64,000 bases of DNA, from contig CAVXVO010000005.1 in NCBI GenBank assembly GCA_963765295.1, positions 1,443,286 to 1,507,285 on the forward strand, written 5' to 3'. Position numbers and translations under genes: made by a program. Position 1 is the stretch's first letter. Each line of letters opens with the position of its first letter. This DNA comes from PALSA-612 sp963765295 (GTDB lineage: Bacteria > Actinomycetota > Thermoleophilia > Gaiellales > Gaiellaceae). Positions 36,701 to 46,991 of the stretch are shown one piece after another. The notes below the pieces were generated by a model that did no database searches, was not told the origin of the DNA, and saw only the letters and a program-made list of their open reading frames with translations.

Positions 36701-37697
36701 ATGCGAGCAATAAGAATCATGGCGTTCTCGATCGTCGTGGCGGGTCTCGTGGCGAGTGTGGCGGCGGCTCGGACGAAGGACACGAACTTGTCGCTGGTCG
36801 GCTATTCGACCCCGAAGACCGTGATGGGCAAGATCATCTCCGCCTGGGAGCAGACGCCGGACGGCAAGGGCGTGTCGTTCACCACGTCGTACGGTCCGTC
36901 GGGCGACCAGGCGCGTGCGGTCGCGGCCGGCCTGAAGGCCGATCTGGTCTTCCTGTCGACCGGCGACGACGTCAACACGCTCGTCGACGCCGGCCTCGTC
37001 GCCCCCAACTGGCAGAAGCAGTCGTACGGAGGGAACGAGGCGTACTCGGTGGTTGCGTTCGCATTCCGAGGCAGTAATCCGAAGCACATCAAGACCTGGG
37101 ACGACCTGGTCAAGCCCGGGGTGCAGATCGTGACGCCGAACCCGTTCAGCTCGGGGTCTGCGAAGTGGAACGTGCTGGCTGCCTACGCAGCCGCGCGGCG
37201 GGAGGGCAAGACGGACAAGCAGGCCCAGGCGTTCGTGCAGAAGCTGTTCAAGAACGTCGTCTCGCAGGACAGCTCGGGCCGGAACGCCACGAACACGTTC
37301 CTGTCCGGCAAGGGCGACGTCCTGCTCACCTACGAAAGCGAAGCGGTCGCTGCCCAGCAGGCCGGCCAGAACATCGGCTACCTGGTGCCGGGTCGGACGA
37401 TGCTGATCGAGCTGCCGATCGCACCGGTCAAGACGAGCTCGAACCTCGCGCTCGTGAACAAGTTCATCGCGTATCACGAAGACCGCGCCGGCACAGGACC
37501 TGCTCGCCCAGTACGGCTACCGGCCGGTCCTCAAGTCGGTCGCGAAGAAGTACAAGTCGAAGTTCCCGACACGCGGTCTGATCACGATCGACAACTCCCT
37601 GTTCGGGGGGTGGCGCAAGGTCGACAAGCGCTGGTTCGATCCACAGAGCGGGCTGATGCTGGGGATCGAGAAGTCGGTCGGGGGCCCGACTGGCTAG
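36701..37697 (+). CDS. Sulfate-binding protein of an ABC importer (one frame break)
   Basis: About 331 aa after deletion of one base near 37475. A signal peptide (residues about 1-23, ending AAARTKD) is followed by LSLVGYSTPKTVMGKII, TSYGPSGDQARAVAAGLKAD, VTPNPFSSGSAKWNVLAAYA and SGKGDVLLTYESEA, all typical of Sbp/CysP. The tail, in the second frame, reads APAQDLLAQYGYRPVL and FPTRGLITIDNSLFGGW. Removing one A in CACGAAGACC joins them. First gene of the binding protein-permease-permease-ATPase operon. The 118-bp upstream region is AT-richer and likely holds the promoter. Confidence 0.88.
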
Positions 37698-38520
37698 CAC
37701 GACGTCAGTCGCGCGAGTCCACATTCCGAGCGAGAGGGCGCAGACCGCCCTCTCGCTCGGGTTTGTCACCGCCTTCCTTTCGGCGGTCGTCGTGCTGCCG
37801 ATCGCCGCGGTCGTCTGGGAGTCGCGCTCGAACGGGGTGTCGAGCTTCTGGAGCGCCGTCTCGGACTCGCAGGCCGTCTCCGCGCTCGAGCTCAGCCTCG
37901 TCGCCGCGTTGATCGTGGCGGGGATCAACGCCGTCACCGGCACGATCATCGCCTGGGTGCTCGTGCGCGACGACTTCCGCGGCAAGAGCGTCGTCAACGC
38001 GATCATCGATCTCCCGTTCGCGCTGCCGACGATCGTCGCCGGTCTGACGCTGATCGCGCTCTACGGGCCCCGCTCGCCGGTCGGGATCGACGTCACGGGC
38101 ACGCGCACCGCCATCGTCCTCGCGCTGTTGTTCGTCACGCTCCCGTTCGTCGTCCGGACGGTGCAGCCCGTGCTGCTCGAGCTCGACACCGAGATGGAGG
38201 AGGCGGCACGATCACTCGGCGCGGGAGAGACGACCGTCTTCCGCCGCGTCGTCCTGCCGAACATCCTCCCCGGAATCCTCTCCGGCGTTGCGCTCGCCTT
38301 CGCGCGAGCGGTGGGCGAGATCGGCGCGCTCGTCCTCATCTCGGGCAACCTGCCGTACAGGACCCAGGTCGCGTCGGTCTTCATCTTCCAGCACATCCAG
38401 AGCGGCGACAAAGCCGGCGCGTCGGCGATTGCCGTCGTCTTGCTCGCGATCTCGTTCGCCGTGCTGCTCGTCATCGGAGCCATCCGACACTTCGCCACGA
38501 GGTACGAGCATGCCCGGTAA
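37690..38520 (+). CDS. cysT: Sulfate ABC transporter permease CysT (probable CTG start)
   Basis: 276 aa if translation begins at CTG 37690, which overlaps the upstream TAG in CTGGCTAG. The frame is open from 37657, but no ATG, GTG or TTG occurs before GTG 37792, which would cut into the first transmembrane helix (LSLGFVTAFLSAVVVLPIAA). Six helices are seen. The EAA loop reads EEAARSLGAGETTVFRRVVL, the contact to CysA. Partner of CysW in importing sulfate/thiosulfate. Confidence 0.88.
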   Translation: MASTTSVARVHIPSERAQTALSLGFVTAFLSAVVVLPIAAVVWESRSNGVSSFWSAVSDSQAVSALELSLVAALIVAGINAVTGTIIAWVLVRDDFRGKSVVNAIIDLPFALPTIVAGLTLIALYGPRSPVGIDVTGTRTAIVLALLFVTLPFVVRTVQPVLLELDTEMEEAARSLGAGETTVFRRVVLPNILPGILSGVALAFARAVGEIGALVLISGNLPYRTQVASVFIFQHIQSGDKAGASAIAVVLLAISFAVLLVIGAIRHFATRYEHAR

Positions 38521-39316
38521 GTCTCTTCGCCGCCTCTCGCTACGCGGCTTCGCGCTCTTCTACCTGCTCGTCGTGCTGATGGGGCCGGTCGCCATCGTCT
38601 GCTGGCGAACCTTCGACAACGGCATCGGGCACGTTTGGGACACGCTCACCGATCCCGCCACGGTGCACGCGTTCGTGCTCACGCTCGAGGTCACGGCCAT
38701 CGCCGTCCCGATCAACACGGTCTTCGGCATCGCCGTCGGGCTGGCGATCGTCCGCCGCGACTTTCCGCTCAAGGGTCTGCTCAACGCGTTCATCGACCTG
38801 CCGCTGGCCCTCTCCCCCGTCGTCGTCGGGCTATCGCTCTTCCTTCTCTACGGACGCGGAGGCTGGCTCGGGGACTGGTTCACGAGCCACGGGATCCAGG
38901 TCCTGTTCGCGCTCCCGGCGATGGTGCTGGCCACGATCTTCGTCTCGCTGCCGTTCGTCGCCCGGGAAGTCATCCCGACACTGCGCGAGATCGGCGACGA
39001 ACAGGAACAGGCCGCCCACACGCTCGGCGCCACCGGGTGGCAGACCTTCTGGCGCATCACGCTCCCTGCCATCCGCTGGGCCGTCATCTACGGCGTCGTC
39101 CTCACGACCGCGCGCTGCCTCGGCGAGTACGGAGCCGTCGCGATCGTGTCCGGCCGGATCGAAGGCCAGACACAGACCGCCACGCTCGCGGTCGAGGACC
39201 ACTACGACAACTTCGACCTCCCGGGGGCGTACTCGATCTCCATGGTGCTGGCGGTGATGGCCATCCTCGTCCTCGTCGCGATGATCTTCCTCAAGCCCAA
39301 GGAGGCAACTGCATGA
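38510..39316 (+). CDS. cysW: Sulfate ABC transporter permease CysW
   Basis: 268 aa with six transmembrane helices. The EAA loop reads EQAAHTLGATGWQTFWRITL. ATG at 38510 overlaps the CysT 3' end by 11 bases; the stop overlaps the cysA start (ATGA). The C-terminal segment GQTQTATLAVEDHYDNFDLP is characteristic of CysW. It forms the membrane channel together with CysT. Confidence 0.92.
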   Translation: MPGKSLRRLSLRGFALFYLLVVLMGPVAIVCWRTFDNGIGHVWDTLTDPATVHAFVLTLEVTAIAVPINTVFGIAVGLAIVRRDFPLKGLLNAFIDLPLALSPVVVGLSLFLLYGRGGWLGDWFTSHGIQVLFALPAMVLATIFVSLPFVAREVIPTLREIGDEQEQAAHTLGATGWQTFWRITLPAIRWAVIYGVVLTTARCLGEYGAVAIVSGRIEGQTQTATLAVEDHYDNFDLPGAYSISMVLAVMAILVLVAMIFLKPKEATA

Positions 39317-40348
39317 GCATCGAGATCTCCGGCGTCGGCAAGCGGTTCGGCGATTTCGTCGCGCTCGACGACGTGACGCTCGAGGTCGAGTCCGGCTCGC
39401 TGACGGCACTCCTCGGCCCGAGCGGCAGCGGCAAGTCGACGCTCCTGCGCATCGTCGCGGGCCTCGAGAGCCCCGACACCGGCATTGTCCGGCTCGACGG
39501 CGAGGACGTCACCGCGCGAGCCCCGCAGGCGCGCGGCAGTCGGCTTCGTCTTCCAGCACTACGCGGCGTTCAAGCACATGACGGTGCGCAAGAACGTCGC
39601 CTTCGGCCTCGAGATCCGCCGGCGACCGAAGGCCGAGGTCGCCGAGCGCGTCGACGAACTGCTCCGCCTCGTCCAGCTGCACGGCCTCGCCGACCGCTAT
39701 CCCGCACAGCTCTCCGGCGGCCAGCGGCAGCGGATGGCGCTCGCCCGCGCACTCGCCGTCGAGCCGAGCGTGCTCCTCCTCGACGAGCCGTTCGGTGCCC
39801 TCGACGCCCGCGTGCGCAAGGAGCTCCGCCGCTGGCTGCGGCGGCTGCACGAGGAGCAGCAGGTGACGACGGTCATCGTCACGCACGACCAGGAGGAGGC
39901 GATGGACATCGCCGACCGCATCGCGCTGATGCACGAGGGACGCATCCAGCAGATCGGCGGCCCGCGCGACCTCTACGAGTCGCCCGCGAACGACTTCGTG
40001 ATGACGTTCTTCGGCCCCGTCGTCGAGACGGCCGAAGGACCGGTGCGCCCGCACGACCTCGCACTCTCGCTCGAGCCGCGCCCGGGCGCCTTCGAGGCCA
40101 TGGTCGCCCGCGTCGTCCACCTCGGCTTCGAGGTGCGCGTCGACCTCGTCGACGGCACGGGCGAGGCGTTCTCGGCCCAGCTCACCCGTGACGAGGAGGC
40201 CGAGCTCGAGCTCGAGAGCGGCCAGATCGTCTTCGTCTCGCCACGGAACGGGTTGGCGAGCGCGGTGAGCCCGGCAGGAGCGAGCGCGGTGGGAGTCGGC
40301 TCAGTGGGGACGCCAGGACTCGGGGTCGGCAAGCAGCTCGTCCAGTGA
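39313..40348 (+). CDS. cysA: Sulfate ABC transporter ATPase CysA (one frame break)
   Basis: About 344 aa after deleting one base near 39535. Walker A is GPSGSGKST, the Q-loop region is VGFVFQHYAAFKHMTV, the signature is LSGGQRQRMALARALA and Walker B is VLLLDEPFGALDARVR. The frame changes between VTARAPQARG and VGFVFQ; removing one G in CGCGGCAGTC restores PQARAVGF. A C-terminal TOBE-like regulatory part follows. The last 48 bases overlap the convergent Rrf2 gene. Supplies energy for the importer. Confidence 0.9.
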
Positions 40349-40759
40349 GGCGGGGAGCTCGCCCCGCGCCACGTCGGCGAGGGTGACCGACTCGAGCACG
40401 CTGCGCAGACTGGCACGGACGGCGATCCAGACCTGGCGTAGCGGCTCGGCAACGCCTGCGTACTCGACCGCCTCGGGTCGGGTGCCACGCACGTTCGCGA
40501 GCGGGCCCTCGACGGCCCGGATCACCTCGGCCAGCGTGATCTCCGCGGCCGGCCGCGCCAGCCAGTAGCCGCCCTCCGCCCCGCGCTGGCTCTGCACGAG
40601 GCCCGAGTGCCGCAGCTCGAGCAGGATGTTCTCGAGGAACTTGGTCGGGATGCCCTGCGCCCGCGCGAGCTGCTCTCCCTTGACGGGACCGGCGCCCTCG
40701 GCCGCGGCCAGCTCGGCCGCCGCCCGGAGCGCGTAGTCGGCCTTGGCGGAGACGCGCAT
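40301..40759 (-). CDS. Rrf2-family transcriptional regulator (CymR-like)
   Basis: 152 aa. Rrf2 winged helix: MRVSAKADYALRAAAELA, GEQLARAQGIPTKFLENIL and SQRGAEGGYWLARP. It has none of the three cysteines used by IscR/NsrR to bind Fe-S clusters, so it resembles CymR-type regulators of cysteine metabolism. It is convergent with, and overlaps, cysA; this position next to a sulfate importer supports control of sulfur uptake. Targets are inferred, not shown. Confidence 0.88.
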   Translation of the reverse strand: MRVSAKADYALRAAAELAAAEGAGPVKGEQLARAQGIPTKFLENILLELRHSGLVQSQRGAEGGYWLARPAAEITLAEVIRAVEGPLANVRGTRPEAVEYAGVAEPLRQVWIAVRASLRSVLESVTLADVARGELPASLDELLADPESWRPH

Positions 40760-40787
40760 GGTTCGATTCTGTCAGGGCTCCATTCGC

Positions 40788-40994
40788 TCAGGGCTCGGTC
40801 TGGCCCAGGATCCTGAGCACCTGGTCGGCGAGGACGACCATCCGCAACGCGCCCTGGTAGGCGGGATCAGCCCGGCCGCGTTGCTCCTCGAACACCTCGG
40901 CCATCTCCATCCCGAACGCGCGCCAGCGACGGACGGCGTCGACCACGACGTGGTACTCCGCGTCCGCAAGGACGTGGCCGCCGACCTCGCTCAC
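40788..40994 (-). CDS. Small hypothetical protein, 68 aa
   Basis: The GTG start (40994-40992) overlaps the hydrolase stop (GTGA), matching the gene-joining style of the region. The protein begins SEVGGHVLADAEYHVVVDAV and is helical (EMAEVFEEQRG, LRMVVLADQVLRIL), with no membrane segment. No family recognised. Last gene of the CDF-hydrolase operon. Confidence 0.6.
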   Translation of the reverse strand: MSEVGGHVLADAEYHVVVDAVRRWRAFGMEMAEVFEEQRGRADPAYQGALRMVVLADQVLRILGQTEP

Positions 40995-41830
40995 CGGAGC
41001 CCGCCGAGAAACTCGCCCACGATGCGCCCGGTCTCCCCGGGCCGCTCCCACCACGGAAAGTGGCCGCACTCCGGGATCGTCTCGAGCCGGGCGCCGGGAA
41101 CGAGCGCCGCCGTGCGCTCCACGGAGGACAGCGGCAGCGGATCGAGGGTGCCGTGCACGAACAGCATCGGCAGCCTGACCGAGGGCAGCCCCTCGACGAG
41201 CGTCCCGCGCGCAAAGTGCTCGGCGATCGAGGCGTTCGTATCGGTCGAGCACTCGCGGCCGATCCGCGGCGGGACGGCCGTCACGCCGGCCGGATCGGCG
41301 AAGTACTGCGGCCAGATCAGCGTGAAGCGCTCCTGGATCTCCTCCTCGGTCGCCTCGCCGCGCCGGCGGCGCGCTTCGACCTCCTCGACGCGCGCCTGCT
41401 GCTCGGGCGTGAGTCCTCGGACCAGGTTCGCGCTCATCTCGGCGAACACGTCGCCGTACGCGCCAAGCGGGTCGACGGCGATCACGCCCAGAAGCCGCTC
41501 CGGCCGCGTCACGGCCAGGTGGAGGGCGAGATGGCCGCCCCAGGAGTGTCCGACCGCCCAGGCGCGCTCGATCCCGACGTGGTCGAGGACGGCGCTCGCG
41601 TCGGCCGCGTGCGACTCGATCGTGTACGGACCGCCGACTGTCGACGGCGGCACGCCGCGTTGCGTGTACCGCAGCGTGGAAAAGAACCCGCCGAGCTCGG
41701 TCGCGAGTCCCTCCGTGTAGTCCGGGATCGCCGGCCCGCCGTGGAGGACGAGCGCGGGCGGCCCCTGACCGCCACGGTGGCCGACGAGAACGCCTCCGTC
41801 GACCGGCACCTCGAACGGCTGCTCCGTCAC
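40991..41830 (-). CDS. Alpha/beta-hydrolase (proline iminopeptidase-like)
   Basis: 279 aa. Oxyanion region LVLHGGPAIPDY, nucleophile elbow AVGHSWGGHLAL (Ser), late acid FVHGTLDPLPL (Asp) and His in IPECGHFPWWERP. The HGGP motif and spacing fit the proline iminopeptidase/epoxide-hydrolase-like branch. The GTG start overlaps the CDF gene stop (GTGA) and its stop overlaps the small gene downstream. Substrate unknown. Confidence 0.9.
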   Translation of the reverse strand: MTEQPFEVPVDGGVLVGHRGGQGPPALVLHGGPAIPDYTEGLATELGGFFSTLRYTQRGVPPSTVGGPYTIESHAADASAVLDHVGIERAWAVGHSWGGHLALHLAVTRPERLLGVIAVDPLGAYGDVFAEMSANLVRGLTPEQQARVEEVEARRRRGEATEEEIQERFTLIWPQYFADPAGVTAVPPRIGRECSTDTNASIAEHFARGTLVEGLPSVRLPMLFVHGTLDPLPLSSVERTAALVPGARLETIPECGHFPWWERPGETGRIVGEFLGGLR

Positions 41831-42745
41831 TTCGCCGCCTCGCGCTCGAACGTCTGCAGCTGCACCACCGAAGGCTGCGCGTGGTCGACCTGAAGCGTCG
41901 TGTGATCGAGATCGAAGCGCTCCCGAAGAACGGATTCGATCGTCCTGCGCACGCCGTGACAATCCGCGCCCGGCTCGACGAGGACATGCGCCGACACGGC
42001 GAGGAAGCCGCTCGTCACCGTCCAGACGTGGAGATCGTGCGCCTCGACGACGTGCGGGACTGCCACGATGGCGCGGCCGACCTCGTCCGGGTCGATCTCC
42101 TCCGGCGCCACCTCGAGGAAGATCGCCGTCGAGTCGCGGAGGAGCGAGTACGCGGCCCAGAACATGAGCGTGGCGACGAACAGGCTCGCGACCGGATCGG
42201 CGCGGTTCCAGCCTGCGATCAGCACGAGAGCACCCGCGATCGCGGTGCCGACGAAGGCGGCCAGGTCGCTCGCCACGTGGAGGAAGGCGCCGCGGACGTT
42301 CAGGCTCTCCCGGCTCGCGCGCGAGAGGACGAGCGTCGCGGCGAGATTGACGGCGATGCCGGCCAGGGCGACGGCGAGCACGATCCCGCCCGACACGTCC
42401 GGCGGGCGACACGAGGCGCCTCACGGCTTCGTAGACGATCCAGATGCCGACGAGCGCGAGCATGAGGCCGTTCGCCTGGGCGGCCAGGATCTCGACCCGC
42501 TTGAAGCCGAACGTCCACCGGCCGCGCGCGGGCCGGGCCGAGACGGCGGCGGCGAACAGCGCGAAGCCGAGCGCGGCGGTATCGGAGAAGAGGTGGCCGG
42601 AATCCGCGAGCAGCGCGACGGAGTCGGCGACGATCCCGGCCACGAGCTCGGCGATCGTGAGGCCGGCGATCAGGACGAGCGCGATCGTCAGCGCCCGCCG
42701 ATCGGCGTTCCTTCTGTCGTGATCGTGCCCGTGGTGGCCCGGCAT
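41827..42745 (-). CDS. Cation diffusion facilitator (ZitB-like) metal exporter (one frame break)
   Basis: About 305 aa after removing one C near 42397. The His-rich N-terminus (MPGHHGHDHDRRN) precedes six helices; the metal site is in VALLADSGHLFSDTAAL (HxxxD) and AFLHVASDLAAFVG (HxxxD). The cytoplasmic tail reads HDLHVWTVTSGFLAVSAHV. The frame changes between EAVRRLVS and DVSGGIVLAV; removing one C from CCC gives SPPDVSGG. Exports Zn2+ or similar ions. First gene of the operon with the hydrolase. Confidence 0.88.
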
Positions 42746-42834
42746 GGAAACCCGGAGAAAGGCTAACGGTCGAAAACGGTGCTATCCGAACCCGCGAATC
42801 GTTCGTCTAGATATGTCGTGAAGAGACGAAGACG

Positions 42835-45238
42835 ATGAGCGCCACCCCGTCTGCCCCCCGCCTCACCCCTCCCGAGGTGCCTGCAGAACTCGGTGACCAG
42901 TGGCGCGCGCTGCGACGCGCGGCCACCATCGTCTGCCTCCTCGCCACACCGGCCGTCTTCGTCTGGCTGTACGAGCGCGACAACATCCCGCTCGGCTGGT
43001 CGATCGTGCTCACGATCGCCGCCGCGGGCGCCTTCAGGGGCGGGCTCGACCTCATCTTCCGCCGCTTCATCCCCTGGCCGACACTGTTCGGCGCCAAGGA
43101 CCCGCGCCTGGCCGAAGAAGACGTCCTCAATCGCCGGCGTGCCTGGTTCTGGCGCTCCCTCTACCGGTTCGCATGGATCATCGCCGTCTTCATCACGGTG
43201 GTCTTCGTCGTCCAGCGACTGTTCGGCGAGGACGGGATCACGTGGTGGGGGACGGCGCAGGCCATCTGCGTCGGCGCCGCCGAGGCGATCGGCTCCCGCA
43301 CCTGGTGGACGCAGGCGTTTCTCGTCTTCTTCCTGTTCATCGCCAACTTCCTCATCTTCATGGGCCCGATGATGCTGATGGGCATCTCGCAGATCCGCGG
43401 CTACGAGCCCGGGGACGCGACGTGGGGCGTGAAGCTCAAGGACGTGCGAGGACAGGCCGAGGCCAAGGAGGAGGTGCGGCGGATCGTCGACCTGTGGCAG
43501 TCGGGCGAACTGTTCGAGAAGGCGGGTGGCAAACGCGAGCGAGGCCTTCTCTTCCTCGGCGCGCCCGGGACGGGGAAGACCATGCTCGCGAAGGCGATCG
43601 CGACGGGCTTCAACTCGCCGATCGTGACCATCCCCGGCTCCGGCTTCGCCCAGACGTTCATCGGCGTCGACGCGCTGATCGTCCGCTGGCTTGCCCGCAA
43701 GGCGAAGAAGCTGGCCGCGAAATGGGGCGGCCAGTGCATCGTCTTCATCGACGAGATCGACGCCGTCGGGCATGCGCCGGCAGGCGCTGCAGGGCGCGTC
43801 GATGACGCCGGTCTCGGGCGCGAACTTCTACGGGACGTGGGGCGCCGTCAACTCCTCCGGCGACCTCGTCGTCGAGAGCCCGGCCTGGCGCGACTACCTT
43901 TTCGCGCTGCGTGCGCCCGAGTCGCGCTCGCCCTACCCGCCCTGGATGCACAAGCTCGGCAACATCCTCAACCAGGGCGCCTTCCCGGGAATGATGGGCG
44001 GAGGCCAGGGCCAGCTCGCCCTCAACCAGCTGCTCGTCACGATGGACGGAATCGACAACCCGCCGTTCTTCCGCCGCATGATCACGAACCGTACGAACAC
44101 GATCCTGGACGCGATGTACATCATCCCGCGCCGGATCGGCGCCGTGTCGCTGCGGATCCCGCAGGCGCGCCCCACCGGCAACCAGATCTACTTCATCGGC
44201 GCCACCAACGTGCCGATCGAGAACCTCGACCCAGCCCTGACCCGGCCGGGACGCATGGGCCGGCACGTGTGGTTCCGCACGCCGACCAAGGAGGATCGGA
44301 AGGACATCTTCGACCTCTACCTCGATCGCGTCTCGCACAATCCCGAGCTCGACCACGAGCAGCGTCGGGACGAGATCGCTCGCATCACGAACGGCTACTC
44401 GCCCGCGATGATCGAGCAGATCTGCTCGATGGCGCTGACGAATGCCCACCACGACGGGAAGGTCTCGTTCGACTGGCAAGACCTCGTGGCCGCCATGACC
44501 ACGATCGAGTCGGGCACCGCCGTCGGCGTCCGCTACGTCGACTCGGAGACGCGCGCGGTCGCGATCCACGAGGCGGGCCACGCGACGGCGGCACACATCT
44601 ACCGGCCGAACCTCGAGTCGAGTCGCCTCTCGATCCGCATGCGCGGCGGCTCGCTCGGCCATCACCAGGCCTTCGAGAAAGAGGAGCGCTTCAGCCAGTG
44701 GCAGTCGGAGGCCGTCGGGAACCTGATCCACACGCTCGGTGCGATGGCGGCCGAGCTCGCGTTCTACGGCGAGAACTCGAGCGGCGTCGGCGGCGATCTC
44801 GGCCATGCAACGTCGAGCGCGGCGATGATGGTCGGCGCGGCGGGCATGGGACCGCAGATCGTGGACATTCCGGCCTGCGCCCGCATGGACGACGAGAGCA
44901 CCGAGCAGGCACGCGAGCGGATGATGCGGCGCTTCGAGAAGATCGGGCTGACGCTGATGAACCGCACGCGCGGCTCGGCCGACTTCCACGCCGACCCGGT
45001 CGCAGCCGTCCTCCGCGACCCGTTCAAGCGGGCCGCGGCCGCGCAGATCATGGGCCAGGCGTTCGTGACGGCGCACAACTTCATCGAGCACAACCGCGAG
45101 TCGGTCGAAAGGGTCGCTGACGCCGTGATCGAGAAGCAGGAGCTCTACGGCGACGAGCTGGTCCGGCTGCTCGACTCGGTCCACCTCGAGAAGCCCGAGA
45201 TCGACCTCTCGAAGGAGGAGTCGTGGCCGAGGCTCTAG
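42835..45238 (+). CDS. Divergent FtsH-like membrane AAA protease with inserted AAA domain (one frame break)
   Basis: About 800 aa after removing one G near 43768. Four hydrophobic N-terminal segments (about 25-45, 50-68, 108-125, 160-185) replace FtsH's usual two. Walker A GAPGTGKT is at about 242-249 and Walker B IVFIDEIDAVG at about 302-312. Compared with FtsH, about 75 residues are inserted before GQLALNQLLVTMDG and about 40 between that and IYFIGATN. The second region of homology RPGRMGRH is present. Protease site HEAGH at about 578-582, third zinc ligand Asp654 in GGDLGHAT. Its 3' end overlaps the next gene by 16 bases, implying a partner. Confidence 0.88.
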
Positions 45239-46095
45239 GCGGCAAGGGCACGGACGGGCAGGCGCCTGCACCCGCGCAGGCGACGGCCGGACAGGCTCCC
45301 GCAGCCGAGCCGGAGCCGTTTTTCCGGCCGAGTGCCCGCGACGTCGCGATCAACCAGCGCCGGTTCGGACTCGCCTATCTCGTACTCGCGATCGGCGTCG
45401 GCGTCGCGGTCGGCTTCGGCATCGTCCTCATCGGCCGCGGCAGCAGTCACGCCAATCGAGGCCCGCAGGGCTTCGCGCCCGCACAGCAGGGCGAGCTCGG
45501 AGCACGCGAGATCGCGAACCACGTGATGCACGAGTACAAGGGCGAGGCCGGGGACGACTTCGTCGGCGTCATCGGGCAGCGAGCCTCGTACCAGAACCTG
45601 GCGATCCACGATTATCTCGTCCGTCCGTCGGATGCCCAGACGCCGAAGGACACGAAGGCCCTCCCGGTCGGAAACGGGATCATGTTCCTCATGTGCGGCG
45701 GCGGCACGAACTGCGCGATCACCGGCACCTCGCAGGCGACGCAGAACCTCACGCTCCTCGTCGAGCAGGAGGCGCTCGAGTTGACGCTCCGGACGTTCAA
45801 GAACGACGCCGCCGTGCAGACGGTGACAGTACTGATGCCGCCGCTCTCGAGCCAGCGGAACACCGGCCACGATCTCGTCTCGGTCGCGGAGCGGAGGAAC
45901 TTCTCCGCGCTGATCGATCAGCCGCTCTCTCAGACGATCCCGCAGCGCGGGCCGTACTCCGCGGGCGACGTCGGGCCGGACACCGCGAACACGATCGCGT
46001 TCTACCTCCACCCGGAGATGTACCTGTACCGGGCCGACTCGCTGCCCGACGGCACGCCGACGCTGATCCTCGATCCGTATCCACACGGCGACTGA
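45223..46095 (+). CDS. Single-pass membrane protein, partner of the FtsH-like gene
   Basis: 290 aa. A Pro/Ala-rich cytoplasmic start is followed by one transmembrane helix (about residues 45-68, LAYLVLAIGVGVAVGFGIVL) and a roughly 215-residue external domain with two Cys (LMCGGGTNCAIT) that could form a disulfide. No family recognised. GTG start 16 bases inside the FtsH-like gene, so translation is coupled. I infer an accessory or adaptor subunit of that protease, by analogy with HflK/HflC modulating FtsH, but there is no sequence likeness to them. Confidence 0.8.
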   Translation: MAEALGGKGTDGQAPAPAQATAGQAPAAEPEPFFRPSARDVAINQRRFGLAYLVLAIGVGVAVGFGIVLIGRGSSHANRGPQGFAPAQQGELGAREIANHVMHEYKGEAGDDFVGVIGQRASYQNLAIHDYLVRPSDAQTPKDTKALPVGNGIMFLMCGGGTNCAITGTSQATQNLTLLVEQEALELTLRTFKNDAAVQTVTVLMPPLSSQRNTGHDLVSVAERRNFSALIDQPLSQTIPQRGPYSAGDVGPDTANTIAFYLHPEMYLYRADSLPDGTPTLILDPYPHGD

Positions 46096-46214
46096 AGGCG
46101 CCGACCCAACGTAACAGGTTCGTAAATCGTCCTTGCCGAGCCGGGATCCGTGGATCGCGGGAGCTATAAAGAACTCGCACCACAAGGAGCAAAAGCCACG
46201 GTGGAGGTGGAGGA

Positions 46215-46919
46215 ATGAGCAAGAGAGCAGGTCGCCTCGGGGGAGCAATCTCGCTACTCGGGCTCGCCACACTCGTCGCCGCAGGCCTCGCGACGGCCGG
46301 TTCGCCGCCGGCGCCGATCGGCCCGGCCAAGCCGGGCAAGATCCAGCGCATCGGGCAGAGCGATCCGAGAACCGCCGCGCCGGTCGGCAAGGTCCATGCG
46401 ATCGGGTACCGGCTCACGGCGAAGCTGGCTCCGTCGAGCAGCTCGTCGACCGCGACCGGCCAGTGGGACGGCGTCCTCGTCCACACGATCGGCACCGTCA
46501 AGGCAGGCGCGATGCCCTCGATCCCGGGCTGCACCGTCACCGCGCCGAAGGCCGGCGGTCCAGGACAGGGACCGCCACGCGCGAGCGGGATCCCGCACAA
46601 GATCAAGTGCGGCGGTCCCGTGCCGCCGTTCGCCGTGCCGGGTAACGGGCAGCACTGGATCCTCGGCTGGAAGCTGACCTACTCGAGCCTCTCGAGCACG
46701 GTCAGCGGCGCCGACCTCCGCCTGAACGTCCCGGGCGCCGCAAGTGCGCTCGCGGCCACGCTCTGCGGGCCGTGCACGGCGAACAAGTTCGGACGCACGA
46801 CGCTCACCGACGACCAGGCGAACGCCGTTCTCAAGGGCTACGGCTCCGTGGTCGTGCGGACGGCGAACAGTCCGAGCGGTGAGATCAGCGGGCCGATCAC
46901 CCGCATCGCGACTCCCTGA
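46215..46919 (+). CDS. Secreted CHRD-domain protein
   Basis: 234 aa with an N-terminal signal peptide (about 1-28, GLATLVAAGLATAG). The C-terminal two-thirds resembles a CHRD domain: AKLAPSSSS near the start, a long insertion with two Cys, and TLCGPCTANKFGRTTLTDDQ, then GYGSVVVRTANSPSGEISGPI at the end, the typical family ending. Ribosome site GGAGGTGGAGGA directly upstream of ATG 46215. A strong terminator follows at 46942-46974. Role unknown; surface or matrix protein likely. Confidence 0.8.
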   Translation: MSKRAGRLGGAISLLGLATLVAAGLATAGSPPAPIGPAKPGKIQRIGQSDPRTAAPVGKVHAIGYRLTAKLAPSSSSSTATGQWDGVLVHTIGTVKAGAMPSIPGCTVTAPKAGGPGQGPPRASGIPHKIKCGGPVPPFAVPGNGQHWILGWKLTYSSLSSTVSGADLRLNVPGAASALAATLCGPCTANKFGRTTLTDDQANAVLKGYGSVVVRTANSPSGEISGPITRIATP

Positions 46920-46941
46920 AGCACCTTCGCATCGCCAGCTG

Positions 46942-46974
46942 AACGGACGGGTCCTCGGGCCCGTCCGTTTCGTT
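46942..46974 (+). terminator. Rho-independent terminator after the CHRD gene
   Basis: Stem arms ACGGACGGG and CCCGTCCGT around a short GC-rich loop, followed by TTTCGTTTC. It lies 22 bp after the CHRD stop. Confidence 0.7.
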
Positions 46975-46991
46975 TCGGGACGTAGACGCGC

